DNA of 64,000 nucleotides from Lachnoclostridium edouardi (GCF_900240245.1 NZ_OESQ01000001.1:3116913-3180912), one strand, 5' to 3'. Counted from the stretch's first letter, positions 9,250 to 17,637 are shown. Numbers and translations: made by a program. Notes: generated by a model from the letters alone, not told the origin.

Positions 9250-10287
9250 ATGAAAGCAGTAGTTTATTATGGAAAGGGTATTGTCAAACTGGAGGAAAGG
9301 CCTAAGCCAGTGATTATAGATCCAAGGGATGTAATTGTGAAGGTGACCAGATCTACAATCTGTACCAGTGATCTGCATATTATTAACGGGGCGGTTCCCA
9401 GAGCAGTGCCGGGAATTGTATTAGGACATGAATTTGCCGGACAGGTGGTTGAAACCGGCAGCCAGATAAGAAATCTGAAGCCTGGAGACCGGGTAGCGGC
9501 AAACTGTGAAACCTTCTGCGGAGAATGCTGGTTTTGTAAAAGAGGCTATGTAAATAACTGTCTTCACGGCGGTTGGGAATTAGGCTGCAGAATTGACGGC
9601 TGCCAGGCCGAATATGTAAGAGTTCCATATGGGGATACTGGTTTATATCCGATTCCTGAGGGAGTCAGTGAAGAACAGGCTTTATTTACAGGGGATATTT
9701 TGTCCAGCGCTTATTGGGCGGCTCAGCTGGGGGAAATTAAAAACGGGGATGTAGTAGCTGTTATAGGAGCAGGACCTGTAGGACTTTTATGCGGAGAATG
9801 TGCAAAATATATGGGCGCTGAGAAGGTACTTATTATAGAACAGGATGAGTTTCGCCGCAGTTTGGCAATAAAAGAGGGGCTGGCAGATGTTGCTGTAAAC
9901 CCAAATACAGAGGATGAAATAGAGGCAGTGAAGCAACTTTCAGACGGCCGCGGCGCAGATGTGGTTATAGAGGCCGCCGGGGGGAAGGATACCTTTCAGA
10001 TGGCCTGGAAATTGGCAAGACCTAACGGAATCTTATCTATTGCAGCTATGTACGAGGAAAATCAGGTGCTGCCTTTACCGTCTATGTATGGAAAAAATCT
10101 GATTTTTAAAACCGGCGGAGTAGACGCCTCAAAATGTACCTTACTTTTAGACTTAATTGCCAGAGGAAAACTGCGCACAGATTTTCTTATTACCCACAGA
10201 GGCACACTGGAAAACATTATGGAAGGATATGAGATTTTTCAAAATAAAAAGGACAACTGTGTAAAATGGGTGGCAGTACAAAATTAA
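9250..10287 (+). CDS. Zinc-dependent medium-chain alcohol dehydrogenase
   Basis: This 345-residue protein oxidises or reduces alcohols or ketones with NAD(P). The catalytic zinc site appears as CTSDLH and GHEFAGQV, the structural-zinc cysteines as CGECWFCKRGYVNNC, and the Rossmann fold as VIGAGPVGLLCGE (about residues 170-183). An acidic residue ends the second strand (IIEQDE), which favours NAD over NADP. Its closest general type is the secondary-alcohol/threonine dehydrogenase group; the substrate cannot be fixed. GTAGGAGGAAG stands 5-6 nt before the ATG. It sits alone behind a promoter and leader terminator and converges on thioredoxin. Confidence 0.88.
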   Translation: MKAVVYYGKGIVKLEERPKPVIIDPRDVIVKVTRSTICTSDLHIINGAVPRAVPGIVLGHEFAGQVVETGSQIRNLKPGDRVAANCETFCGECWFCKRGYVNNCLHGGWELGCRIDGCQAEYVRVPYGDTGLYPIPEGVSEEQALFTGDILSSAYWAAQLGEIKNGDVVAVIGAGPVGLLCGECAKYMGAEKVLIIEQDEFRRSLAIKEGLADVAVNPNTEDEIEAVKQLSDGRGADVVIEAAGGKDTFQMAWKLARPNGILSIAAMYEENQVLPLPSMYGKNLIFKTGGVDASKCTLLLDLIARGKLRTDFLITHRGTLENIMEGYEIFQNKKDNCVKWVAVQN

Positions 10288-10330
10288 TACTAAAAAGTCT
10301 GCCTCCCATTTCCAAGATGTCCTTCTAAAA

Positions 10331-10642
10331 TTAGTTTTTTATTATATTCATAATTGCTGCTTCAGTCTGAACTCCCACGGACTGCTTTACAGGCTGACCA
10401 TTTTTGAAAAGTATTAAAGTAGGGATTGTCATAACTCTAAACTGCTGAGCCAGATCCGGCTGTTCATCTACATTGATTTTTCCTACTTTAACTTCAGACT
10501 GGTTGTCAGCAACTCTGTCCACAACAGGTGATAACATTCTGCAGGGACCGCACCAGCTAGCCCAGAAATCCACCAAAACAGGTTTCTCTGACTGAAGTAC
10601 TTCCTGATCAAAATTTTCTTCTGTTATAGTTATAATACTCAT
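10331..10642 (-). CDS. trxA: Thioredoxin
   Basis: A 103-residue cytoplasmic disulfide reductase of normal length. It has the active site WCGPC in the context [11 protein letters not shown], the conserved PTLILFKNG with the cis-proline, and the N-terminal beta-alpha-beta fold. AAGGAGG lies 7 nt before the ATG. It is a single gene; no thioredoxin reductase is beside it. It would reduce ribonucleotide reductase and other partners. A 15-bp palindrome (10715-10729) lies about 75 bp upstream. Confidence 0.95.
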   Translation of the reverse strand: MSIITITEENFDQEVLQSEKPVLVDFWASWCGPCRMLSPVVDRVADNQSEVKVGKINVDEQPDLAQQFRVMTIPTLILFKNGQPVKQSVGVQTEAAIMNIIKN

Positions 10643-10714
10643 AACGAATCCTCCTTATTTTTAATATTATTTTTTGTTTCTGATAAGATGATATCATATT
10701 AATCTGTATTAATC

Positions 10715-10729
10715 TGTGACCTGGTCACA
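10715..10729. promoter_or_regulatory. Palindromic Crp/Fnr-like site upstream of trxA
   Basis: TGTGACCTGGTCACA is a perfect 15-bp palindrome with TGTGA/TCACA arms. Crp/Fnr sites use a 6-nt gap; here it is 5. It sits just after a tandem ATTAATCTGT repeat (10698-10717). Which gene it serves is unclear. Confidence 0.45.
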
Positions 10730-10738
10730 TTATTATAA

Positions 10739-10759
10739 TTTTTTATTGTTATGAGCACT
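10739..10759 (+). repeat. 21-bp repeat, copy 1
   Basis: Six T then ATTGTTATGAGCACT. An identical 21-mer occurs at 33066-33086, and both copies begin a short AT-rich accessory cassette. Confidence 0.6.
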
Positions 10760-10839
10760 ATTTTATCATTACAAATAAGATCATACACATTTGTTTTACG
10801 CTTTTATATTACGATTAGAGAATTAATTCATAGCCGATG

Positions 10840-10875
10840 GAGCCCGTGGGCGATAAAAGCCGCACGCACGGTGAG
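10840..10875 (+). mobile_element. Group II intron domain V-like remnant
   Basis: The sequence opens GAGCCCGTGGGCGATAAAAG and continues CCGCACGCACGGTGAG. It matches the shape of intron domain V (GAGCC..., GCGAU-tetraloop-CGCAC bulge, ...ACGGT). The loop is AAAA rather than GAAA and one stem pair is lost, so it looks decayed. No reverse transcriptase/maturase gene is near. The rest of the 10643-10989 gap holds the palindrome, the 21-bp repeat, and the tetR promoter. Confidence 0.45.
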
Positions 10876-10920
10876 GAGTGGGGGAAAATCCGGCAATTAC
10901 TGCAACAATAACTATTGCAC

Positions 10921-10972
10921 TTGACAAGTAAACGATGGTTTACTATACTGAAATAGGTAAACTACCGTTTAC
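10921..10972 (+). promoter_or_regulatory. tetR-rsgA promoter with two 16-bp operators
   Basis: TTGACA (10921-10926), 17-nt spacer, TATACT (10944-10949). GTAAAC-GATG-GTTTAC (10928-10943) fills the spacer and GTAAAC-TACC-GTTTAC (10957-10972) covers the transcript start. The matching arms and 29-nt centre spacing point to repression by the TetR protein encoded next. Confidence 0.85.
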
Positions 10973-10989
10973 AAAAGGAGGGGTAAAAA

Positions 10990-11655
10990 ATGGCTGATAC
11001 AAAGCGGAAAATTTTATTTTCAGCGTTGCGTTTATTCGCAGTCTATGGGTATGAGGCAGTTTCTGTAAGTCAGATTGCCGGGGAATTAGGAATTACGAAA
11101 GGTGCTTTATATAGGCATTACAAAAATAAAAGAGATATTTTTGAGAGTATTTTTAAGTATGTTTGTCAGTTAGATGTAGAACGCTCTCAAAATGCAGGTA
11201 TACCTGAAAAAGAATTTTCTGAAATGCCGCACTCCTTTGGCGGAACTTCTTTAGAAAGTTTGAAAAAATATATGATATCACAATTTTACTATTGGAGCAA
11301 AGATGAAATTGCTTGTAATTTTCGTAAAATGTTGACTTTAGAACAGTATAAAACAGCAGAGATGAATGCTTTATATCAAAAAGTATTGGGGAGTGGTCCG
11401 CTTGAATTTATTGAAGATTTATTCCGAGAGATGCTGAAATACCGAGGATATTGTGAGGACGCAGCGAAACATATGGCAGTTGAATTTTATTCTCCTTTTT
11501 ATCTCATGTTAAGTATATGCGATGCAACATCAAACCAGAATGAGAAAAAAATAATTGCTGATTTATATGTGGCATATGTAGAACAATTTATGCAGAAATA
11601 TTCTTTTTTATCGTATTTAGAAATAGAAAGGAACAAAAATGAAACCAATTATTAA
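10990..11655 (+). CDS. TetR-family transcriptional repressor
   Basis: This 221-residue regulator has an N-terminal TetR helix-turn-helix, residues about 5-50, with the signature FAVYGYEAVSVSQIAGELGI and KGALYRHYKNKRDIF. The C-terminal ligand domain is unassigned. AAAGGAGGGG lies before the ATG. Two palindromic operators overlap its promoter, so it probably represses itself and the overlapping rsgA gene. Ligand unknown. The gene is AT-rich with different codon taste from flanking trxA and chr genes and follows an intron remnant, consistent with acquisition. Confidence 0.9.
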   Translation: MADTKRKILFSALRLFAVYGYEAVSVSQIAGELGITKGALYRHYKNKRDIFESIFKYVCQLDVERSQNAGIPEKEFSEMPHSFGGTSLESLKKYMISQFYYWSKDEIACNFRKMLTLEQYKTAEMNALYQKVLGSGPLEFIEDLFREMLKYRGYCEDAAKHMAVEFYSPFYLMLSICDATSNQNEKKIIADLYVAYVEQFMQKYSFLSYLEIERNKNETNY

Positions 11656-12700
11656 CATTGCAAATTATGGATTCTCAAACCAATTTAGAATATTATCACA
11701 GGAATTTGAACATTTCGCGGCAGCACGTATTCTTTCGCAAGAAAAAAGATTCTATCGTGTTATTTCCGATAAAGGAGAGAAATTAGCGGAAGTTTCTGGT
11801 CGATTTCGCTACAATTCAAGTTCCTCTGCTGATTTTCCGGCAGTAGGGGATTTTGTTATGATAGATTGGAATGAGGTTGGAGACAATGCGATTATTCATC
11901 ATGTATTACCGCGCAAGAGCTGTTTTGTTCGTAAGGCGGCCGGAGATATACAGCAGGAACAGGTAGTAGCATCAAATATTGATACCATATTCTTGTGTAT
12001 GTCTCTCAATAATGATTACAATCTACGCCGTTTGGAACGATATATTTCTATTGCATGGGAAAGCGGTGCAACTCCTGTTGTTGTTCTGACAAAATCTGAT
12101 TTGTGCGATACTTTAGATGAGAAAATTTTAGAAGTATCTTCCGTAGCGATTGGTGTGGATATTGTAGTCATATCTTCTGTTGAACAATCTGGATATCAAA
12201 AGCTTTTCCCTTTTCTTTCCAAAGGGAAAACAGTTGCCTTTATTGGTTCTTCAGGTGTGGGAAAATCTACATTGATTAACTGCTTGTTGGGAGAAGAACA
12301 TTTAAGCACCAATGGACATCGTAATGATGACAGGGGACGGCATACCACAACACACCGGGAGCTGATTTTACTTCCCTCTGGCGGTATGGTAATTGATACA
12401 CCAGGTATGCGTGAACTGGGTATATGGGATTCACAAATTGGAATTGATAAAACTTTTTCAGATATTGATAAAATTGCAGAAAAATGCCGTTTTCGAGATT
12501 GTACTCATTCCAAAGAGCCTGGCTGCGCTATTCAAGAAGCAATTGAGAATGGGCAGTTAAAAATGGAGCGTTGGCAGTCCTACCAAAAATTAAAAGCAGA
12601 AACAAGCTATGCCGACGATAAAGAAGGCTATCGAATCATAAAGGAAAGACGAGAAAAGGAAATCTCAAAACTGATTAAGAAATTACCAATAAAAAAATAA
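11639..12700 (+). CDS. rsgA: RsgA-type circularly permuted ribosome-associated GTPase
   Basis: RsgA GTPases act in late 30S subunit maturation. This 353-residue protein has an OB-fold N-terminus, then the permuted GTPase motifs in the order G4 (LTKSDL), G1 (GSSGVGKST), G3 (DTPGMRE), and the C-terminal zinc knuckle C-x4-C-x-H-x5-C (CRFRDCTHSKEPGC). It is complete and looks functional. It overlaps the tetR gene by 17 nt, so the two are translationally linked. Housekeeping rsgA normally sits beside the stk/prpC genes; this copy under its own repressor is likely an accessory paralogue, but whether another copy exists is outside the window. Symbol reflects family, not proven orthology. Confidence 0.85.
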   Translation: MKPIINIANYGFSNQFRILSQEFEHFAAARILSQEKRFYRVISDKGEKLAEVSGRFRYNSSSSADFPAVGDFVMIDWNEVGDNAIIHHVLPRKSCFVRKAAGDIQQEQVVASNIDTIFLCMSLNNDYNLRRLERYISIAWESGATPVVVLTKSDLCDTLDEKILEVSSVAIGVDIVVISSVEQSGYQKLFPFLSKGKTVAFIGSSGVGKSTLINCLLGEEHLSTNGHRNDDRGRHTTTHRELILLPSGGMVIDTPGMRELGIWDSQIGIDKTFSDIDKIAEKCRFRDCTHSKEPGCAIQEAIENGQLKMERWQSYQKLKAETSYADDKEGYRIIKERREKEISKLIKKLPIKK

Positions 12701-12711
12701 AAGCAGATATC

Positions 12712-12870
12712 ATGTACACTAAGGCACAGCTGATAGATAAGGCAGTAAACAGGAAAGGTATCTCTGCCTTTGTGCCTTTCTATATTCAGCCAGAATATCA
12801 GAGAAAAGGTTAAGGAAAAATATTAATAGAGCAGTCTTTTGAAAATTGGGCGAGTTTTTTGCAGGAATTA
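12712..12870 (+). pseudogene. GNAT acetyltransferase fragment with in-frame stop
   Basis: A frame from the ATG at 12712 encodes AFVPFYIQPEYQRKG, then TAA at 12811-12813, then GKILIEQSFENWASFL in the same frame. Together this is the acetyl-CoA binding motif A of GNAT enzymes (Q-x-x-G-x-G) with one codon turned to stop. Only about 50 residues of the fold remain; both ends are missing. Confidence 0.6.
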
Positions 12871-12924
12871 ACTTCTCCAAAAATGATATGTACTTTTATA
12901 TTCTTTATCAATATTTGGCGCCAT

Positions 12925-13500
12925 TTAGGTGCCAAAAGGGAAGAGACCGTAAATAACTAATCCTATAAGCCCGGTAATTATCATAATAAAAATAGGATTC
13001 CATTTATACCGGCGCAGCGCTGCAAGTGATACTAAAAATAAGACTACGGCAGCCCAGTCGGCGGAAGAAATTTGATTCCACTGGGAGGAGCCTGTAAAGG
13101 TCAGCAGGAGAATAGTAGCGGCCGCTGAAATAATCAGTCCTAATGAGGCGGCCTTTAACCCCTTTAAAACCTGGAAAACAGAGGCGGAGCCCATATGGCT
13201 GCAGAAAAATCGGTACATAAAAGCGGACAGAAGGACGCCGGAAACTACGCAGCCAAAGGTGGCCGCCAGGGCGCCGGGAATACCGGCAATTTGAAGGCCT
13301 ACAAAAGTGGAGGTATTTACTGCCAAAGGCCCTGGAGTCATCTGGGAGATGGTGATAATATCAGTAAAGATTTTCTGGGAAACCCAGCCGTATTTGTCTA
13401 CTACCTGTTCCTGAATTAAAGGAATAATGGCATATCCTCCTCCTATGCTGAACAGGCCAATATGAAAAAAAGCTGCCAGAAGCAGTAAAATCTGATGCAT
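12925..13500 (-). CDS. chrA: Chromate transporter family protein, half-size, second subunit
   Basis: A 191-residue membrane protein of the CHR family with GLFSIGGGYAIIPLIQ near the N-terminus and the family motif QMTPGPLAVN (in FTDIITISQMTPGPLAVNTS). It has about five or six hydrophobic segments. Half-size CHR proteins work as pairs; its start codon shares a base with the stop of the upstream half-size gene (13500-14066), so they are co-translated. CHR proteins exchange chromate, sulfate or related oxyanions; in anaerobes the true substrate is unknown. Confidence 0.88.
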   Translation of the reverse strand: MHQILLLLAAFFHIGLFSIGGGYAIIPLIQEQVVDKYGWVSQKIFTDIITISQMTPGPLAVNTSTFVGLQIAGIPGALAATFGCVVSGVLLSAFMYRFFCSHMGSASVFQVLKGLKAASLGLIISAAATILLLTFTGSSQWNQISSADWAAVVLFLVSLAALRRYKWNPIFIMIITGLIGLVIYGLFPFGT

Positions 13501-14066
13501 TATAAACCTCTCCTTTTTTCAAAATATACTTTTCCAAGACAAAGTAAGCAGCATACAATCAAAATTACAGCTACATTTATGTGGAGGAAAAAGCTGCCTA
13601 AAAAGGCGGCGGGAATCATAGCTGTAAGTAAAAGAGACTTTTCCCTCAGCACTACTTTCGTCATATCTGCAATTAAGTCTACAATTAAGGCGGAAACCCC
13701 TGCCTGCATACCTTTTAAAATTCCATTGACAACTGTATTTGCGGCAAAAACTGTGTACCACTGGGAAATTATTCCCAAAATAATAAGAGGAGGGAGAACT
13801 GCGGCGGAGCTGCTGATTAAAATGCCTGGAATACCGGCGGTTTTATATCCTGCTAATGCAGATAAATTAATGGCGATCGCGCCCGGAGTAGATTGTGCTA
13901 CAGCCGCCATATCCATTAACTCATCCTCAGTAAAAAGCTTTTTTCTGGTGACAAAATATTTTTTAATCATAGGCACCACTACATACCCGCCGCCGAAGGT
14001 GAAGGCGCTGATAAACAGATTAACAGAAAACAGCCATATATATAAGCCGATTTTTTTTCTAAGCAT
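13500..14066 (-). CDS. chrA: Chromate transporter family protein, half-size, first subunit
   Basis: A 188-residue membrane protein homologous to its neighbour, with AFTFGGGYVVVPMIKK and the motif AVAQSTPGAIAIN. It is the upstream gene of a two-gene operon and forms the second half of a presumed antiparallel CHR pair. A LysR regulator gene diverges 125 bp away and is the likely regulator. The opposite strand shows a long open frame here that I take as a shadow. Confidence 0.88.
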   Translation of the reverse strand: MLRKKIGLYIWLFSVNLFISAFTFGGGYVVVPMIKKYFVTRKKLFTEDELMDMAAVAQSTPGAIAINLSALAGYKTAGIPGILISSSAAVLPPLIILGIISQWYTVFAANTVVNGILKGMQAGVSALIVDLIADMTKVVLREKSLLLTAMIPAAFLGSFFLHINVAVILIVCCLLCLGKVYFEKRRGL

Positions 14067-14191
14067 AGTTTGTATCCTTTCATTTTTACTTGTGCCTCAT
14101 TAGTATAGCTCTTGATGGCTGATGTGTAAAATGATATAATTTTATTATATTGATTAATTTTATTCATGTATTATAAGCCTAAGGAGAGAAA

Positions 14192-15064
14192 ATGACGTTA
14201 AGAAACTTGGAAATCTTTCAGACAGTGGCAGATATGGGGAATTTCAGAAAGGCGGCGGAAAAGCTTTATATTACTCAGTCTGCTGTTTCTCATGCAGTGG
14301 GAGATTTAGAAAATGAGGCCGGGACAAAGCTGTTTGACAGATTGGGGAAAAGAATACAGATTACAAGAAGTGGTGAAAAGCTTTTAGAGGAAATTGCTCC
14401 TATTTTGGCAGCCTGCAGATCATTAGAATCCAGGCTGGGGCATTTAGAAAGTCAGGCTTCCATAAAAATTGTATCCAGCATTACAATCGCCTGTTTTCAG
14501 CTGCCTGATATTTTAAAAGACTTTTATGAATCTTGGCCTGATATTACAGTGATTACACAAGTGGTCAGCGCCCTGGCGGCTGTGAAAGAGTTAAAAGAGG
14601 GGAACGCCGATCTGGCACTAATAGAGGGCACGATGCCTGTTGGTCCCTTTGAAAGTATTATTTTAGGCAGTTATCATATGAAAGCTGTCTGCAGCCCGGA
14701 GTATTTAAAGGAAAAGAAACAATTAACGCCAAAAGAATTGTGCAGGGAACGGCTTTTATTTAGGGAGCCTGGAAGCGCTGTCAGGGACGTAACAGACAGC
14801 GCCCTATATTTAGCCGGCCTGAAAGCTTATCCCGCCTGGACAAGCGTGAATTCCTCCGCCTTAATAGCGGCGGCCAGAGCAGGGCTTGGAATTACAATTT
14901 TGCCGGATATGCTGGTGGAGGAGGATTTAAAAAAGGGCAGTTTCATTCATGTGGAGATTCCGGGAATGGACTTAAAAAATAATATGATTGCCTTGTGGCA
15001 CAGGGAAAAGCATTTGTCTGATCCCCTAAAATCCTTTCTTTCTTTAGCAAAACTTAGATTTTAA
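14192..15064 (+). CDS. LysR-family transcriptional regulator
   Basis: A 290-residue regulator of normal LysR length. The N-terminal winged helix-turn-helix is clear: LEIFQTVADMGNFRKAAEKL, then TQSAVSHAVGDLE and GTKLFDR. The C-terminal effector domain has the usual periplasmic-binding-like fold. AAGGAGAG precedes the ATG. Divergent placement against the chr pair suggests it controls them; the inducer is unknown. Confidence 0.92.
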   Translation: MTLRNLEIFQTVADMGNFRKAAEKLYITQSAVSHAVGDLENEAGTKLFDRLGKRIQITRSGEKLLEEIAPILAACRSLESRLGHLESQASIKIVSSITIACFQLPDILKDFYESWPDITVITQVVSALAAVKELKEGNADLALIEGTMPVGPFESIILGSYHMKAVCSPEYLKEKKQLTPKELCRERLLFREPGSAVRDVTDSALYLAGLKAYPAWTSVNSSALIAAARAGLGITILPDMLVEEDLKKGSFIHVEIPGMDLKNNMIALWHREKHLSDPLKSFLSLAKLRF

Positions 15065-15136
15065 CAAAAGGGTCAGGCACTGAACCAGTTTGGGAGAATA
15101 AAATAGTACTATAATTTATTCAAAGAGAGGTTTTAT

Positions 15137-16051
15137 ATGGAAGATCAATCCTTTATAAAGAATGCAGATGTACCTGTCATTCCACTGCCGAACCCAGGGG
15201 AAGGCGGCCCGCTGCCTGACTTTAACTTCCCCAACATACCAGATGTATCCCCAGAGCCAGATATGGATGCATTTCCAGTGATTCCACTTCCTAATCCGGG
15301 AGAGGGAGGTCCGCTGCCTACATTTCCTAATAACAATAATAACAGCAGCAATAACAATAATAATAACAGCGGAAACAGCGGGAATAATAATCTGGGAGGA
15401 ATTTTAGGAACCATTATTACTACCTTCCCAAGACCGATTATTCCTTGCTTTTTCTGCAATACTACCCAATATGGAACAGTGAGATTTCTCAATGCTGCAG
15501 CCGGATATAATCCATTTTTGGTGTATATTAACAACCAGCTGGTAGTAAATTCTCTGGATAATGCAGAGGTCAGCCAGTATGGAAGAGTGTCGGCAGGCTC
15601 GCAGACTGTTACAGTCACAGGGCAGAACGGATATGTATATATTCAGAAGCAGATTACTGTCCGCTCCGGAGGCGCGTTAACTGTAGCCATTATTAACAGA
15701 CCAGGTGGATTAGACCTGCAGGAGATTACTGATAACAGCTGTAACAGCAATAATAACACAGGCTGTTTCAGAGTATGCAACCTGTCTGTAACAAACCAGA
15801 ATATTAATGCCAGCTTAAACGGAGGCCTTGTTACCTTTAGAAGCGTATCCTACAGAGAGGTTACAGGCTTTAGATTCCTGAGCCCAGGTTCTTACTTAAT
15901 TCAGGTATCCAACAATCCTTCTGTGGGAGGAATGCCATTAGTTAGCTCCAGCGTATATATTCGTCCAAATACAGCATACACACTTTATGTCTTTAACTGG
16001 AACACATCTCAGGACGCTATCAGAACCTTAGTAGTAGAAGACAGATCATAA
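15137..16051 (+). CDS. DUF4397-like protein with proline/glycine and asparagine repeats
   Basis: A 304-residue protein without signal peptide. The N-terminus holds two copies of VIPLPNPGEGGPLP (about residues 14-27 and 47-60), then an Asn/Ser/Gly low-complexity stretch (about residues 65-95). The rest looks like two DUF4397-type beta domains, beginning with VRFLNAAAGYNPFLVYINNQ and a second from about residue 215. Such proteins are often envelope or spore-surface components; a spore coat role here is inference from the repeats and the missing signal. AGAGAGG lies before the ATG; a strong terminator follows. It stands alone. Confidence 0.7.
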   Translation: MEDQSFIKNADVPVIPLPNPGEGGPLPDFNFPNIPDVSPEPDMDAFPVIPLPNPGEGGPLPTFPNNNNNSSNNNNNNSGNSGNNNLGGILGTIITTFPRPIIPCFFCNTTQYGTVRFLNAAAGYNPFLVYINNQLVVNSLDNAEVSQYGRVSAGSQTVTVTGQNGYVYIQKQITVRSGGALTVAIINRPGGLDLQEITDNSCNSNNNTGCFRVCNLSVTNQNINASLNGGLVTFRSVSYREVTGFRFLSPGSYLIQVSNNPSVGGMPLVSSSVYIRPNTAYTLYVFNWNTSQDAIRTLVVEDRS

Positions 16052-16092
16052 ATAATATAACAAATTTATATTTTTCACTGCCTGACACAGGC

Positions 16093-16144
16093 AAAAAGCT
16101 GCAGAAGCCAGATCTTTTTAAGACTGGCTGCCGCAGCTTTTTAA
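16093..16144 (+). terminator. Rho-independent terminator after the DUF4397-like gene
   Basis: AAAAAGCTGC and GCAGCTTTTT pair at the base, with an inner AGCCAG/CTGGCT stem and a T-run. It is near symmetric and may act both ways. Confidence 0.85.
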
Positions 16145-16287
16145 TCGTCCATGTATTTTACTTGTACTGTACCGCCGTTTTTCCTGCATAGAAAAAAGTG
16201 ACTTTTTTTAAAGACAGTGATATGATAATAAGCAGGACAAATATAACTAGATAAGCAGTGACTAGAAGAGAGTACAGGGGGTTAATA

Positions 16288-17637
16288 ATGAAAGAGAATG
16301 GATTTCAGCTGTATGCTGTAGAAAAGGGCTGTGGACAGCCCATGGTATTTCTTCATGGAAATGGGGAGGACAGCACTTATTTTGACAGCCAGATAAAGTT
16401 CTTTTCCAAAAGATACTGGACAATTGCAGTAGATACAAGAGGACACGGAAAAACAGAAAGAGGGCAGGCTCCTTTTAATTTAATACAGTTTGCAGAAGAT
16501 TTAAAACAATTTTTGGACAGCAGGCAGCTGAAGCATATAATTTTATTAGGGTTCAGCGACGGAGGAAATATTGCCCTTATTTTTACTTTAAAATATCCGG
16601 AATATGTAGACAGGCTTATTTTAAACGGAGCCAACCTTTACCCTTCCGGAATGAAGCTAAATGCAAGCATTCCTATTTTTAAGGAATATTTAAAAACCCT
16701 GACGGGAAAGGATAAAGAGACGACTAAGGACAAGAGGCAGCTGTTAGAGCTGATGGTAAAAGAACCTCATATTAAGCCGGAGCATTTAAAGAGAATTCAG
16801 ATTCCTGTATTAGTGATTGCAGGCACCAGAGATATGATTAAGAAAAGCCACACAAAGAAAATCTTTGACAATCTGCCTAACGGGTATCTTTGCATAGTAG
16901 AGGGAACTCATTTTATAGCAAAGGAAAATCCAGATAAATTTAACCGTTACGTACTGAAGTTTTTAGAGGGCTCAGGAAAGAAAAAAAGCCAGACAGAGCA
17001 GATTCCAGGCTGGAGGCAGAAAATGCTAAGCCGCAAGCCGGAATGGACGGAAAAATATTTGTACAGGGAGGCGGCCGTATTAGTTCCTATGGTGCAAAAG
17101 GACGGGGAGTGGCAGGTGCTGTTTCAGGTACGCTCTAAAAGCTTAAAAGATCAGCCGGGAGATATTTGTTTTCCGGGAGGCTCCATAAAAGATTTGGAGA
17201 CGCCTTTGGAGGCGGCTGCCAGGGAGACTGTGGAGGAGCTTTTAATAAGGGAAGAACAGATTGAAATTACAGGTACAGGCGATATTGTAACCACGCCGGC
17301 AGGGAGAATGGTCCATTCCTTTTTGGCGGAATTAAAGGATTATAATAACACATTTTCCCCGGACGAGGTGGAGGAGGTATTTTACGTGCCTCTGTCCTGG
17401 TTTATGGAGCATGAGCCTAAGGGATATATGGCGGCAGTGGATACAAGGCCGGAGGAAAATGATTTTCCATGGGATCAGGTTTCTCAGGGGAAAAATCACC
17501 TGTGGGGCAGCGGGAAGTATGAAATCTTTTTTTATAACTACCAGGGCCGGGTGATCTGGGGGATAACGGCCAAAATTATGAAAACATGGGTGGCTCTGTT
17601 AAGGGAGCCATATGAGACCAGGGACTCCAGGGAATAA
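16288..17637 (+). CDS. Alpha/beta-hydrolase fused to a Nudix (CoA pyrophosphatase-like) domain
   Basis: The ATG at 16288 is preferred since GGGGG stands 7 nt upstream. Residues 1 to about 230 form an alpha/beta hydrolase with the oxyanion loop HGNGEDS (23-29), nucleophile elbow GFSDGG (Ser90), an acid near GTRDM (Asp182) and His208 in GTHF. Residues about 255-449 form a Nudix hydrolase; the box runs G298-x5-E304-x7-R312-E313-x2-E316-E317, and the preceding FPGG with VLFQVRSKSL resembles CoA pyrophosphatases of the NudL/YeaB type. Both catalytic sets are intact. A joint pathway, such as thioester or CoA-ester turnover, is inference. Neither half has a membrane segment. Upstream terminator and downstream promoter make it a single-gene unit. 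Confidence 0.85.
   Translation: MKENGFQLYAVEKGCGQPMVFLHGNGEDSTYFDSQIKFFSKRYWTIAVDTRGHGKTERGQAPFNLIQFAEDLKQFLDSRQLKHIILLGFSDGGNIALIFTLKYPEYVDRLILNGANLYPSGMKLNASIPIFKEYLKTLTGKDKETTKDKRQLLELMVKEPHIKPEHLKRIQIPVLVIAGTRDMIKKSHTKKIFDNLPNGYLCIVEGTHFIAKENPDKFNRYVLKFLEGSGKKKSQTEQIPGWRQKMLSRKPEWTEKYLYREAAVLVPMVQKDGEWQVLFQVRSKSLKDQPGDICFPGGSIKDLETPLEAAARETVEELLIREEQIEITGTGDIVTTPAGRMVHSFLAELKDYNNTFSPDEVEEVFYVPLSWFMEHEPKGYMAAVDTRPEENDFPWDQVSQGKNHLWGSGKYEIFFYNYQGRVIWGITAKIMKTWVALLREPYETRDSRE

Noticed and set aside
13495..14103. Long open frame (202 codons) on the plus strand
   Set aside because: It lies opposite two clear chromate-transporter genes and its composition is that of a reverse-frame shadow; no ribosome binding site.
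15330..15378. AATAAC-type microsatellite as a possible phase-variation tract
   Set aside because: The units are mostly codon-sized (Asn/Ser codons), so length changes would mostly keep the frame.
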